64,000 nt of DNA from an uncultured Bacteroidota bacterium (GTDB lineage Bacteria; Bacteroidota; Bacteroidia; Bacteroidales; 4484-276): assembly GCA_903944895.1 (NCBI GenBank), contig CAJATL010000247.1, positions 1 to 64,000 of the forward strand. Direction: 5' to 3'. Below are positions 55,730-64,000 of the stretch, in pieces; positions within the stretch are counted from its first letter, which is position 1, and each line of letters starts with the position of its first letter. The notes below the pieces were generated by a model. The model had not been told where the DNA came from. It was given only the letters and a program-made list of their open reading frames with translations, and did not search any database. The translations under genes were made by a program, and so were the position numbers.

Positions 55730-58700
55730 ATGAAAATCACCAAAATGTTTTTAAGCCCGAAGTTAATCTTTCTGTTCCTGTTAGCAGCATTGATTTTAAA
55801 TCTCATTAATTCACAAAGTCTGTATGCCCAAAGTTGGTCAGGGTTTCCTGGTGGTGGGATGAATGATTGGGTTTATTCGACGGTAGTTTATAACGGTGAT
55901 TTGATTGTTGGTGGCAAATTTACCAGTGCTGGTGGAGTTAGTGCAAATTATATCGCCCGCTGGGATGGAACTTCGTGGACAGCTTTAGGCGAAGGTGTAA
56001 ACGGAAAAGTAAATGCACTTACAGTTTATCAGGGAAACCTGATTGCTGCCGGTGAATTTACCAGCGCAGGAGGGTTTGCTGTGAATTTCATTGCCCAATG
56101 GGATGGCTCTGCATGGAATGATCAACTAGGTGGGGTAGGCAGCACGGTAACTTCACTGGTGGTTTTTAGAGATGAATTGTATGCCGGAGGCTATTTTACG
56201 GAAGCTGATAATACACCGGTTAACTATATTGCAAAGAGGGATACTGCCGGCTGGATAGCTTTGGGCAGCGGAACGGTGGGTACCGAAGGCCAGGTAATGG
56301 CTTTATCGGTTTTTAATGGTGATCTTTATGCCGGTGGTTTTTTCACAAACGCCGGTGGGGTAAGCGCAAACCACATTGCAAAATGGGATGGAACTTCATG
56401 GTCTGGTCTGGGTGCAGGCATTAGCAACATTGTTTACACTTTGGGCGAATACAAAGGAAATTTGATAGCAGGCGGGTTATTTTTGAGTGCTGGTGGTAAT
56501 CCGGCAAATCATATTGCTTCCTGGGATGGTTCAGCCTGGTCGGCTTTGGGCGGTGGAATGGGCGGTGTTTTTTACCAATATGTTTTTGCGCTTCAGGAAT
56601 ATAATGGTGAATTGATTGCCGGTGGATATTTTACAACTTCTGATGGTTTAACAACCAATGGCATCGCTAAATGGAATGGCTCATCGTGGAGCGATATGAA
56701 TGGCGGATTATTTTACCCGGGCAATGTTTATGGTGCGCATACCTTATGTTTGTATGGAGCCGATTTGATTGTTGGAGGATTATTTAATTCGCCAAGCTCA
56801 CATATTGCAATCTGGAATTCGCCTGCTCCTGTTCCGGCGCAGCAATTTATTACAATTCCTCAAGGTTGGAGCGGAATTTCAAGCTATGTAACTCCAGATA
56901 ATCCTGATATTGAAACGCTTTTCCTTTCAGTCCAAAATCAATTAACAATACTTCAGAATCCACAAGGAATGTATTTTCCGTCGCAACAAATTAACACTTT
57001 AGGAAACTGGGACTCACAATCAGGCTACATTGCCAAATTTAATCAGGCAACAACAATTGATTTCTCAGGAGTGTTAATTCAGTTTGGAACGCTAAACCTC
57101 GACGTCGGCTGGAATCTGATGCCTGTTTTATCAACTTGCCCTGTAATTGCCGAAACGTTTTTTGCTGGTTACGATGTTGCTTTAGTTAAAGCTGTTGCGG
57201 GATCCGATTTATACTGGCCGGCAATGGGAATCCATTCGCTTGAGTTGCTTTTGCCTGGCAACGCTTATTATGTTTTGATGAATAGCCCCGCAACCATTGG
57301 TTTTCCTGATTGCAGCGGCTCAAACTGGCAATGTGGAAATCCTTTTGTGGATATTCGTGATAACCAGATTTACCACACGGTGCAAATTGGAAACCAGTGC
57401 TGGATGGCCGGGAATTTAAATGTTGGTGACCAGATTACCGGCACCCAGGAAATGAGAAATAACAGCATAACCGAAAAATATTGCTACGATAATAATCCGT
57501 TGAACTGCAACACTTATGGCGGTTTATATCAATGGAAAGAGTTGATGCAATATTCCGCAAATCCCGGCACAAAGGGTATTTGCGCCGATGGCTGGCATGT
57601 GCCTACTGACGATGAATGGTGTACACTTGAACAAACTGTTGATCCGACAATAACCTGTGGAACTACCGGACTGCGGGGTACCGACGGTGGCATAAACCTT
57701 CAGCAGGGTGGATTTTCCGGTTTTGAAGCAATGGTAGCCGGATATCGCAGCCCTTCGGGCGGACTTTTCATTTCTCTTGGTTCGGGGGCATATTTGTGGT
57801 CATCAAATGCATTTGATTTATCCACAACATGGAGTCGAAACCTAAATGCAGGCGGTGGTGGGATTTTACGCACAAACGATATTCATTTAAATGGTTTCTC
57901 AGTCCGCTGTATCAAAGAAAACTGTATTTCAGCACCGGGCGCTCCTGCTTCAGGAACCCATGTGCCATCAATGACTCAGATCATTTGGAACTGGAACTCT
58001 GTTCCTGAAGCTACTGGTTATTTTTGGAACACTACTAATGATTTAACAACCGCCCTTGATTTGGGTGCAATGACATCTAAAACAGAAACTGGTTTAGTCT
58101 GCAATACGGTTTATGCCAGGTTTGTATGGGCTTACAATGCCTGTGGAAATTCAATTCCGCTTACAATATCTCAAACCACATTTTCATGTGGAGGCCTGCC
58201 CACAATTACAACCACAGTCGTTTCAAATATTGGTCCGGTAACTGCAAGCAGTGGTGGCAATGTAACTTCATCAGGTGGAACTAATGTAACAGCACGAGGT
58301 GTTTGCTGGAGCACTTCGCCCAATCCGACCATCGCAGACGGCAAAACCACAAATGGTACTGGAACAGGAATTTTTGTAAGTGATGTTACGGGATTGGAAA
58401 CAAACACCGACTATTTTTTACGGGCTTACGCGACTAATGGGGCTGGCACCGCTTATGGTAATGAGGTGGCTTTTACAACTACACAATTTGAGATCGGCCA
58501 AAGTTATGGCGGTGGCAAAATCTTTTATATTGATGGAACAGGTCAGCACGGATTAATTTCATCCACAGCCGACCAAAGTACGAGCGCTCAGTGGGGCTGT
58601 TCAGGAACACTGGTTGGTACCTCCACCGCCATTGGAACCGGGCAAACCAACACAACTGCAATTGTTAATGCCTGCAGCCAGGCTGGAACCGCAGCACGCA

Positions 58701-58933
58701 TTTGTAACGATTTGGTGCTGAATGGTTACAACGACTGGTTTTTGCCATCAAAAGATGAGCTCTACCTGATGTACCAGCGACAAGAGGATATTGGGGCTTT
58801 TGCGATTAATACTTATTGGAGTTCATCCGAACAAGGAGCTCCCTTTGCCTGGTACAAGTTTTTTGATGATAATAATCAGAGCTATTCCAGCAAAACCTGG
58901 GGTTATTATGTTCGTGCTATCCGGGCTTTTTAA
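55730..58933 (+). CDS. secreted protein: beta-propeller repeats, shared module, FISUMP domain and DUF1566-like domain
   Basis: 1067 residues with a signal peptide (about 1-33, ending YAQS). Residues about 35-360 hold roughly seven repeats of about 47 residues, pattern GGxFTSAGG then IAxWDGTSWxALG, a propeller-like array. Residues 371-530 are the module shared with the proteins at 1344 and 23859 (GWSGISSYV, NTLGNWDSQSGYIAKF, GWNLMPVLSTCP, YWPAMGIHSLELLLPGNAYYV). About 540-735 is a FISUMP (Fibrobacter major paralogous) domain: IGNQCWMAGNLNVG, GWHVPTDDEW, GFSVRCIKE. An FN3-like pair follows (about 745-920), and the end (about 925-1067) is DUF1566-like (GYNDWFLPSKDELYLMY, YYVRAIRAF). No T9SS tail is present. 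Lectin-like folds in the last parts suggest binding rather than catalysis. Confidence 0.88.
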   Translation: MKITKMFLSPKLIFLFLLAALILNLINSQSLYAQSWSGFPGGGMNDWVYSTVVYNGDLIVGGKFTSAGGVSANYIARWDGTSWTALGEGVNGKVNALTVYQGNLIAAGEFTSAGGFAVNFIAQWDGSAWNDQLGGVGSTVTSLVVFRDELYAGGYFTEADNTPVNYIAKRDTAGWIALGSGTVGTEGQVMALSVFNGDLYAGGFFTNAGGVSANHIAKWDGTSWSGLGAGISNIVYTLGEYKGNLIAGGLFLSAGGNPANHIASWDGSAWSALGGGMGGVFYQYVFALQEYNGELIAGGYFTTSDGLTTNGIAKWNGSSWSDMNGGLFYPGNVYGAHTLCLYGADLIVGGLFNSPSSHIAIWNSPAPVPAQQFITIPQGWSGISSYVTPDNPDIETLFLSVQNQLTILQNPQGMYFPSQQINTLGNWDSQSGYIAKFNQATTIDFSGVLIQFGTLNLDVGWNLMPVLSTCPVIAETFFAGYDVALVKAVAGSDLYWPAMGIHSLELLLPGNAYYVLMNSPATIGFPDCSGSNWQCGNPFVDIRDNQIYHTVQIGNQCWMAGNLNVGDQITGTQEMRNNSITEKYCYDNNPLNCNTYGGLYQWKELMQYSANPGTKGICADGWHVPTDDEWCTLEQTVDPTITCGTTGLRGTDGGINLQQGGFSGFEAMVAGYRSPSGGLFISLGSGAYLWSSNAFDLSTTWSRNLNAGGGGILRTNDIHLNGFSVRCIKENCISAPGAPASGTHVPSMTQIIWNWNSVPEATGYFWNTTNDLTTALDLGAMTSKTETGLVCNTVYARFVWAYNACGNSIPLTISQTTFSCGGLPTITTTVVSNIGPVTASSGGNVTSSGGTNVTARGVCWSTSPNPTIADGKTTNGTGTGIFVSDVTGLETNTDYFLRAYATNGAGTAYGNEVAFTTTQFEIGQSYGGGKIFYIDGTGQHGLISSTADQSTSAQWGCSGTLVGTSTAIGTGQTNTTAIVNACSQAGTAARICNDLVLNGYNDWFLPSKDELYLMYQRQEDIGAFAINTYWSSSEQGAPFAWYKFFDDNNQSYSSKTWGYYVRAIRAF

Positions 58934-58973
58934 TTTGCAGTTTTGGTCGATTCGCTGATAGCCTGAGTGGATC

Positions 58974-59222
58974 CTATATTTCGGGTATCGGATTTTGATT
59001 TACAGGCTTTTCGATAAGATCTTTTAAAGTTGTCCGACTCAATAAATTAAAGGAGTATTCGCGGATATCCTTAAAAACATGCCGGATGGTACAATCGGGT
59101 TCATTTTTACAAAATTTGCACGGTTGATACGCCTTTTCCGAAACGGAATAAAGCAAAGCAATGGTTTCTTCAAAATGCCTGACGATGATGGCCAGGTTAA
59201 TCTCATCTGGTTTAACTGGCAC
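58974..59222 (-). pseudogene. C-terminal fragment of an Rrf2 family regulator
   Basis: The 82-codon frame resembles the second half of Rrf2 proteins: PDEINLAIIVRHFE (the wing-to-linker region), then Cys residues in CKFCKNEPDC, where Rrf2 proteins often carry a metal or Fe-S cluster, and FKDIREYSFNLLSRTTLKDL. Full proteins have about 140-160 residues and begin with a winged helix; that part is missing. Upstream on the minus strand a stop codon interrupts the frame just before the MPVKPDEIN start, and I find no helix-turn-helix in the next 200 bp. It is therefore probably a broken gene, though a translated fragment cannot be excluded. It is divergent from cysteine dioxygenase. Confidence 0.65.
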
Positions 59223-59447
59223 ATCTTAGTCGGGAATAAGCGGCACAATCGATCCGGTTTGACTGAGCACACTTTGGAGCAGTTAATCCATTTTGGAAAA
59301 ATAAAGATGTTTTGTAAAATCTAATGAATATATCTTTAAAAGATTTCTGACTTTTGCAGATGCAAAAATCCAAAAACAGAAACACCGTTGTGCTTCATCG
59401 GGGGAAAACATAAATCACTGATTTTAAATATTTAATAATTGTAAAAC
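59223..59447. other. gap between Rrf2 fragment and cysteine dioxygenase
   Basis: 225 bp. Frame traces upstream of the Rrf2 fragment on the minus strand are interrupted by stops, so part of this may be its decayed N-terminal region. No clear promoter element for the plus-strand gene was found. Confidence 0.4.
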
Positions 59448-59993
59448 ATGACTTTCGACGAAAAAATCAACAAAATTGATCAGCTTTTTGAAGCATCAAA
59501 ACAGAACATCCATGGTCCTGCAGATTTTAAGGCCATCCTTGAGAAATTTACATTCGATAAGGAGGAAATGACCGAGCATCTGCTTTACCCCGAAGACCTG
59601 CCTTATGGAAGGAAATGTGCCTTTCAGTCACCGAATTTTGAAGTGGTTGTGATGAACTGGAAACCCAATGAACAAAGCAATATCCACGATCACGCAAACT
59701 CATTTGGTTGTGTTTATTCGGTAAGCGGCAAGGCTAACAATGTTTTGTACAACGGGAATCTTGACGAGATTGCCTGTATCCCGCTGGTCAACAATACAAT
59801 TGCTGAGGTGCCAAAGGGAGTTTATCACATCATCGAAAACAAAAACGACGATTTTGCTGTGTCGTTGCATTTCTATGCACCACCGATGGACGGAATGAAA
59901 GTCATTGACAAAGAAGATAAAACAAAAAATTATTTCGTGAAAAATGAATGTGGTGCATGGAATCCAAAGCCTGAAGAAGTACTCGTAGCTTAA
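59448..59993 (+). CDS. cdo: cysteine dioxygenase type I
   Basis: A 181-residue cupin that oxidises L-cysteine to cysteine sulfinate with a mononuclear iron. The metal motif is IHDHANSFGC (two His, about residues 82-84) and the third His is in VPKGVYHIIEN. In mammalian enzymes the crosslinking Cys lies five residues after the second His; here that place is Gly, as in many bacterial CDOs, followed by a Cys one residue later. FYAPPMDGMKV is the usual near-C-terminal motif. Length is normal for bacterial CDO. It stands alone next to an Rrf2 fragment, a family that includes cysteine-responsive regulators. Confidence 0.9.
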   Translation: MTFDEKINKIDQLFEASKQNIHGPADFKAILEKFTFDKEEMTEHLLYPEDLPYGRKCAFQSPNFEVVVMNWKPNEQSNIHDHANSFGCVYSVSGKANNVLYNGNLDEIACIPLVNNTIAEVPKGVYHIIENKNDDFAVSLHFYAPPMDGMKVIDKEDKTKNYFVKNECGAWNPKPEEVLVA

Positions 59994-60197
59994 AACAGGA
60001 AACTGGTGATAATTGAAAATCCTGTGACTGGTTATTTCAATAAAACTCTAATTTGGTTTTTTCCGCGCAGGTGTATGCTGCAATGGCATCACAGTGGTTT
60101 GGTAAACGCAATCGCACGCATGAAAGATGGCAGTCTGAAAGTGAGGATCGAAGGTTTGTTTATCGGATAAACGACCGGTAAAAAGCATGCCTGCTGT
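59994..60197. other. 204-bp gap with a short plus-strand open stretch
   Basis: A coding-like plus-strand run at about 60066-60170 reads WHHSGLVNAIARMKDG and KVRIEGLFIG before a stop, with no start codon context or upstream continuation. It could be the tail of a lost gene. I do not recognise it. Confidence 0.25.
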
Positions 60198-60719
60198 TTA
60201 ACCGGAATTTCTTTCCAGAATTGCAATTTTCCCGGTTTTAAAAGTAAAATATCGCTGCAGGGCGTAACTGTAAATTACGACGATAACAGTGATGATCATT
60301 TTAGAAACGGTTGGCCAGATGAACAGATATTCGACAAAAAGTTTGAGTAGGACGTAGTTTAAGATAATCGAACCTCCAACCGAAATTCCATATCTGACTA
60401 ATTGCGTGTGTCCGCGAAGTAGCGAATCGGTAAAAGTGATGTATTTGGCAAACAGAAAACCGGTGGTAAATGTGATGGGGAAAACAAACAAAAATGAGGC
60501 AATGTAAGGGCTGACGGCAACAAATCCAAAATCGATAATCTGTTTTTGCAGGATAAAGTTGTAAAAAACAAAATACAGGAAAATATCAAGCACCACATTA
60601 AACCCGCCGGTGGATGCGTAACGAAATGTTTCGGGTGGAATAAATTTACGAAATGGAATGTATGCCCACGCAATGATTTGAAGCACGGTTGTTCTGATAA
60701 ATTTTCGTCTTCCTGCCAT
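60198..60719 (-). CDS. GtrA family membrane protein
   Basis: 173 residues with four predicted helices. The first helix has the family pattern FRYASTGGFNVVLDIFLYFVF. A second signature, SFLFVFPITFTTGFLFAKYITF, matches the GtrA consensus ending in an aromatic-rich turn, and the last helix ends YALQRYFTFK. GtrA proteins are thought to flip lipid-linked sugars for glycosylation of cell-surface glycans. The N-terminus has a basic amphipathic stretch. It is 46 bp downstream of the ATPase gene, so may be on the same transcript, though the functions seem unrelated. Confidence 0.9.
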   Translation of the reverse strand: MAGRRKFIRTTVLQIIAWAYIPFRKFIPPETFRYASTGGFNVVLDIFLYFVFYNFILQKQIIDFGFVAVSPYIASFLFVFPITFTTGFLFAKYITFTDSLLRGHTQLVRYGISVGGSIILNYVLLKLFVEYLFIWPTVSKMIITVIVVIYSYALQRYFTFKTGKIAILERNSG

Positions 60720-60765
60720 GTTAAATATTTCAATAATAAGATTTGGGCTGCAAATGTAGCAGGAA

Positions 60766-61203
60766 TTATAATTTAAGTGTTTTGGTCATCACAAGATAGT
60801 TTTTGTTGTCTTTTCGCTGATACTCGACGGTATCCATGATTTTTTTGATCAGGAATATTCCTAAACCACCAACGTTCCTTTTTTCGATGGGCACATCAAA
60901 ATCAGGGTCAGGTTTTTGCGTGGGATCATATTCCGAGCCATCATCGGTAAGCACAATTTTAAGTTGGTCACCATTTTTCGAGAAATTTAAATCGATGACA
61001 TGTTGCTTTTCGTCGTTGTAAGCATAAAAAACAACATTGGTAAATGCTTCTTCCAGCACCAGGTTTAACGACATGGCGAGACCCGGAGATAGTTCCCACT
61101 CCTCAACAAGATTCTCAACGAAATCTGTGATTGCCGATAATTGGGAAATTTCGTTTATCAGCCGGAGGTTCTTATTTTTTTGATTATTATCCATAAAATA
61201 CAA
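60766..61203 (-). CDS. RsbW-like anti-sigma/serine kinase ATPase (HATPase_c_2)
   Basis: A 145-residue GHKL ATPase of the anti-sigma type. The N-box is LEEAFTNVVFYAYN, G1 LTDDGSEYDP, and G2 GGLGIFLIKKIMD. Such proteins bind a sigma or anti-anti-sigma factor and phosphorylate the latter; the neighbouring RsbU-like phosphatase would reverse this. Start at 61203 overlaps the upstream stop by 17 bp; the Met at residue 4 (61194) reduces the overlap to 8 bp and is also possible. No STAS partner or sigma gene is in the window. Confidence 0.88.
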   Translation of the reverse strand: MYFMDNNQKNKNLRLINEISQLSAITDFVENLVEEWELSPGLAMSLNLVLEEAFTNVVFYAYNDEKQHVIDLNFSKNGDQLKIVLTDDGSEYDPTQKPDPDFDVPIEKRNVGGLGIFLIKKIMDTVEYQRKDNKNYLVMTKTLKL

Positions 61204-63139
61204 TTGTCATCATGGTTAAGTCATCCGATTGGGCATATTTATCTACATGTAAAGCAACATCGTCGTCAACGCATTGTATGAGTTGCTTTGTAGTTGCTGT
61301 GATGTTTTTCTGTAATACCGAAACCAGTCGTTCAGTGGAATACAGCACTTTGTCGAGGTTTTCAGCTTCCGTAACTCCATCCGTGTACATAAATAATTTG
61401 TCGCCTTTTTGGAGATGAACAACGGATTCGGTATATTTTATCTCTTCGAAAAGTCCGATTGGAATTGATTTGGTGATTTCAAACATCTCAACTTTACCAT
61501 TGTTCCGGATCATGAAAGGTGGATTATGACCGGCATTTGAGAATTTTAGTTCTCCGGTTTTAAGATGGAGCATTCCAACAAAAAAGGTAACAAACATGCT
61601 CGACTCGTTATTGTAAGAAAGCGATTTGTTGAGTGAACTGACCACTGCCGAAGGTGAGCCGTCGATGGTTGAAACCGACCTGAGCAGTGTGCGGGTGACT
61701 GCCATAAACAACGATGCGGGAACACCTTTGCCTGAAACATCGCCGATGGCAAAACAGAGCTTGTCTTCACCAATAAGGAAAAAGTCGTACAAATCGCCAC
61801 CAACTTCTTTTGCTGGTCGCAGCAATGCAAAAAGGTCAATTTCGGAAAGATTTGGAAAAGGCGGGAAAATATGTGGGATCATGCCCATTTGAATTTCGCG
61901 GGCGATGCGAAGTTCACTTTCGATTTTTTCGCGCGCTGAGGTGGTTTCCTGAAGGTTAACAACGTATTCGGCAAGTTTTTTTTGCATATAAACAAACGAA
62001 TCGTGCAGTTCCTTCATCTCATCTTTTGTTTTGATGTCGGGCAATTCAACATTAAAATCGCCTTCAGCAATTTTTTTTGATGCATGCGACAAACTTCTCA
62101 GCGGGCTTGTAATCGACCTGGAGATTCCAATGATGACGATTAAAATAATAATCAATCCTGCCAGCGCTAAAGCAAATATCCGCAACGACAAAGTGTTTAC
62201 ATCGGCCATAAATTCTTTAACCGGAAAAACGATCCCGATCGACCACCCGTTCACCGTAATGGGTGCATAAGCAATCCAGCTAAGTTGCCCGGTAGTTAAA
62301 TTATGATATTCGATTTCGGCAAAACTCGACTTGCCCCGAATCATGTCGCGTCCTATTTCGCGCAATTGTGTCGAATTTTGTGCTTCGGCAATGCTGAAAA
62401 TCGTTTCATTCATGATCAGTTTGGTGGTGGGATGGGTGACCATCGTCCCGTTTTGTGAAATCATGAAGCCATATCCGGTTTGGTTAACCTTTATGGAATT
62501 TACAAATTTCTGCAGCCAGTCCAGGGATACATCAGCAGTGAGAATTCCGATAAATTGCTGTTGCCCGTTGAAATCGCGATACAGCGGTACCGAATAGGTC
62601 GACATGATTGTATTTCCTGCTCCTTCATCAAAATATGGTTCACTCCAAACCGGCCGCTTGAGTTCTTTGGGTATCTGGTACCAGTCCATCGTAAAGTAAT
62701 CATAACGTTCGCTGCCCAGATATAATAATTCGAGCCGGCCTTCTTTTCTGAAATAATAAGGCATGAAATATTTTTCATTTTTATCGAACAGGTTCGGTTC
62801 GAAGGCGAGTGCAGCCCCATATATTTCAGGGTTTATCTCGACAACCTGTTGCAGTATTTTTTCAAGTGTTTCCTTTGAATAGTCGGTGTTTTCAATAATT
62901 TTAGCGTAGTTATCCGGGATTTTCTGGATCGAATACAATATCTTTTCGATTTGAGAAACACTGTTTCTGGTCAGGTTCTCAGCATTCATTTTCAGGTTTT
63001 TTTCGACGATAGATTTTGAGAAATCATAGTTGTACAAAAAAATCACAAGAAAAATTAAAGCAATGCTGGCAAAAATGGAGGTGATCAGTTTAAAGGCCAG
63101 ACCCTTTTTACTTCTTATGATTTTGATTGGGTTGAACAT
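61187..63139 (-). CDS. RsbU-like PP2C serine phosphatase with extracytoplasmic sensor and HAMP
   Basis: 650 residues. A first transmembrane helix (about 15-38), a large outer region (about 40-310) with the dCache pattern (DYSKETLEKILQ, PYYFRKEG, GILTADVSLDWLQ, GYGFMISQNGTMVTHP), a second helix (about 312-335) and a HAMP domain (SRSITSPLRSL to ELHDSF, about 338-385). A coiled coil leads to a SpoIIE/PP2C domain (about 415-650) with RPAKEVGGDLYDFF, GDVSGKGVPASLFM and the end DDLTMMTIVFYG carrying metal-binding Asp residues. It probably turns a signal outside the cytoplasm into dephosphorylation of an anti-anti-sigma protein. It lies 17 bp downstream of a substrate-binding protein gene and overlaps the RsbW-like gene. 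Confidence 0.92.
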   Translation of the reverse strand: MFNPIKIIRSKKGLAFKLITSIFASIALIFLVIFLYNYDFSKSIVEKNLKMNAENLTRNSVSQIEKILYSIQKIPDNYAKIIENTDYSKETLEKILQQVVEINPEIYGAALAFEPNLFDKNEKYFMPYYFRKEGRLELLYLGSERYDYFTMDWYQIPKELKRPVWSEPYFDEGAGNTIMSTYSVPLYRDFNGQQQFIGILTADVSLDWLQKFVNSIKVNQTGYGFMISQNGTMVTHPTTKLIMNETIFSIAEAQNSTQLREIGRDMIRGKSSFAEIEYHNLTTGQLSWIAYAPITVNGWSIGIVFPVKEFMADVNTLSLRIFALALAGLIIILIVIIGISRSITSPLRSLSHASKKIAEGDFNVELPDIKTKDEMKELHDSFVYMQKKLAEYVVNLQETTSAREKIESELRIAREIQMGMIPHIFPPFPNLSEIDLFALLRPAKEVGGDLYDFFLIGEDKLCFAIGDVSGKGVPASLFMAVTRTLLRSVSTIDGSPSAVVSSLNKSLSYNNESSMFVTFFVGMLHLKTGELKFSNAGHNPPFMIRNNGKVEMFEITKSIPIGLFEEIKYTESVVHLQKGDKLFMYTDGVTEAENLDKVLYSTERLVSVLQKNITATTKQLIQCVDDDVALHVDKYAQSDDLTMMTIVFYG

Positions 63140-63156
63140 TTTAAAAATTCTTAAGT

Positions 63157-64000
63157 TTATCGTGAATAGTTTGTGTAGTGTTTGAAGAAGTCTTCGTAAG
63201 GCACAATTTCCTGAATCAGGTTGCTTTCTTTCATGACTTTGGCGGCAAACATATAATCTTTAACCGAAAGTTCGGTTGTTGTTTTGCCTGAGGCGAAGTA
63301 CAAATCACGGTATCTGTCGAGCATCCATCGCTGGTGAACCCTGTTTACGGGGATATTTGCTTTCTGAGCACAGGCAACAACAATATCGATGGCTTTTTCG
63401 GGATTGTTAAAGGCAAAAGTCCAGCTTTCGGCGGTAGCCTTCACAAAATCAGCACACAGCTTTGGGTCTTTGCTTAAAGTTGTCGAAAGGCAATAAATGC
63501 CGTCTTCAAGGAAATTCAACCCATAATCGGCAAAAAAGAAAGTGTTTAATTCGTCGGGATTATAGCCAGAATTTATAATCGAGTGATATTCGTCGAACCA
63601 GTTGGCTGCCGTAATATCCACACCATCGTGCAGGAAGAGGTTGTTGGTACTTCCGATAGGAATATGCTCAACATTGAGATGAAATTTTTTAAATAAGGTC
63701 ATGGGCTGTAATTCGAATCCTTGCCAAACTCCAAGCCTTTTATTGTTCATGTCCTGGATTTCGTTGATGCCGCTCGATTTTTTAGTTACCAGCATCAGCG
63801 ACGACCGCGACGAAAACTGAGCAATATTCACAATATCGATGCCCGAAGCTTTTACACCGATTGCATTTACCAGCCAAATTGCAGCAAAATCGGCTTCACC
63901 GGTTCTGAGTAATTCGTTGGAAGTATAAAATGGCTGGAACTCGATAATGTTGAGATCGATCCCGTATTTTTTGAAGATTCCCAGTTCTTTGCCAGCATAA
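63157..64000 (-). CDS. NMT1/THI5-type ABC substrate-binding protein, N-terminus beyond the right edge
   Basis: The frame is open from the right edge to a stop at 63157 (281 codons visible). It begins YAGKELGIFKKYGIDLNI, the classic opening of NMT1/SsuA-like binding proteins of taurine, sulfonate, nitrate or pyrimidine uptake, then GEADFAAIWLVNAI. The inner GTG at 63831 is not the start. Later parts show NNKRLGVWQGFE, a ligand loop, and DFVKATAESWTFAFNNPEKAIDIVV. No permease or ATPase gene lies downstream; instead a 17-bp gap leads to the sensor phosphatase. It may serve as a periplasmic sensor partner rather than a transporter part. Confidence 0.88.
   Translation of the reverse strand, partial: YAGKELGIFKKYGIDLNIIEFQPFYTSNELLRTGEADFAAIWLVNAIGVKASGIDIVNIAQFSSRSSLMLVTKKSSGINEIQDMNNKRLGVWQGFELQPMTLFKKFHLNVEHIPIGSTNNLFLHDGVDITAANWFDEYHSIINSGYNPDELNTFFFADYGLNFLEDGIYCLSTTLSKDPKLCADFVKATAESWTFAFNNPEKAIDIVVACAQKANIPVNRVHQRWMLDRYRDLYFASGKTTTELSVKDYMFAAKVMKESNLIQEIVPYEDFFKHYTNYSR

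Noticed and set aside
59079-59324. Plus-strand frame of 81 codons opposite the Rrf2 fragment
   Set aside because: The minus strand has recognisable Rrf2 sequence; the plus-strand frame is its shadow.
63157-63831. Binding protein starting at 63831
   Set aside because: The codon is an internal GTG; the frame continues with family-typical sequence to the window edge.

Overview
The window reads as a Bacteroidota chromosome, most like an order near Bacteroidales/Marinilabiliales; I cannot place it more precisely. The evidence is: C-terminal sorting domains of the type IX secretion system (T9SS) on three large secreted proteins, -7 promoter elements of the form TAnnTTTG in several upstream regions, AT-rich gaps with few Shine-Dalgarno sites, lipoprotein glycosidases of Bacteroidota style, and GH92/GH31/GH43/GH63-type carbohydrate genes. 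I saw no rRNA, tRNA, CRISPR array or insertion sequence.

Layout. 1-11.07 kb (minus strand): the N-terminal part of a GH92 mannosidase, then a 3240-residue secreted multidomain protein with a T9SS tail. 11.8-23.5 kb: a surface-polysaccharide island with a divergent sulfotransferase, an O-antigen ligase-like protein with a TPR tail, a GT2 glycosyltransferase, a GH106-like glycosidase, the export ABC transporter Wzm/Wzt, a GT4-GT2 double glycosyltransferase and a second sulfotransferase-like protein. 23.9-30.1 kb: two more T9SS cargo proteins, each ending in a clear terminator and preceded by a duplicated upstream region. 30.2-35.1 kb: a small signal-peptide ORF (perhaps a SusC remnant), a GH92 lipoprotein with a PA14-like tail and a lone polymerase/ligase-type membrane protein.

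35.4-52.6 kb: a sugar catabolic locus. An AraC-type regulator precedes a tight gene train rhaB-rhaA-rhaD-GH43-xylB-GH31-xylA-xylE-GH63-like, followed by a third GH92. Together these would release xylose and other sugars from glycans outside the cytoplasm, import xylose by proton symport, and take xylose to xylulose 5-phosphate and rhamnose to dihydroxyacetone phosphate plus lactaldehyde. No SusC/SusD pair, rhamnose transporter or lactaldehyde enzyme lies in the window.

52.9-60.0 kb: a decayed pruA pseudogene, an ALDH7-type dehydrogenase, a secreted propeller/FISUMP/DUF1566-like protein, a truncated Rrf2 regulator and cysteine dioxygenase. 60.2-64.0 kb (minus strand): GtrA, an RsbW-like ATPase, an RsbU-like phosphatase with an extracytoplasmic sensor, and an NMT1-type substrate-binding protein cut by the window edge; the last three look like one signalling operon.

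The most notable unexplained signals are: a roughly 160-residue module shared by three otherwise different secreted proteins, with a second module following it in two of them; a duplicated non-coding upstream element; a hairpin with a T-run and a -7-like box in the leader of the giant gene; and a pruA pseudogene whose frame is broken by an extra CATC unit.
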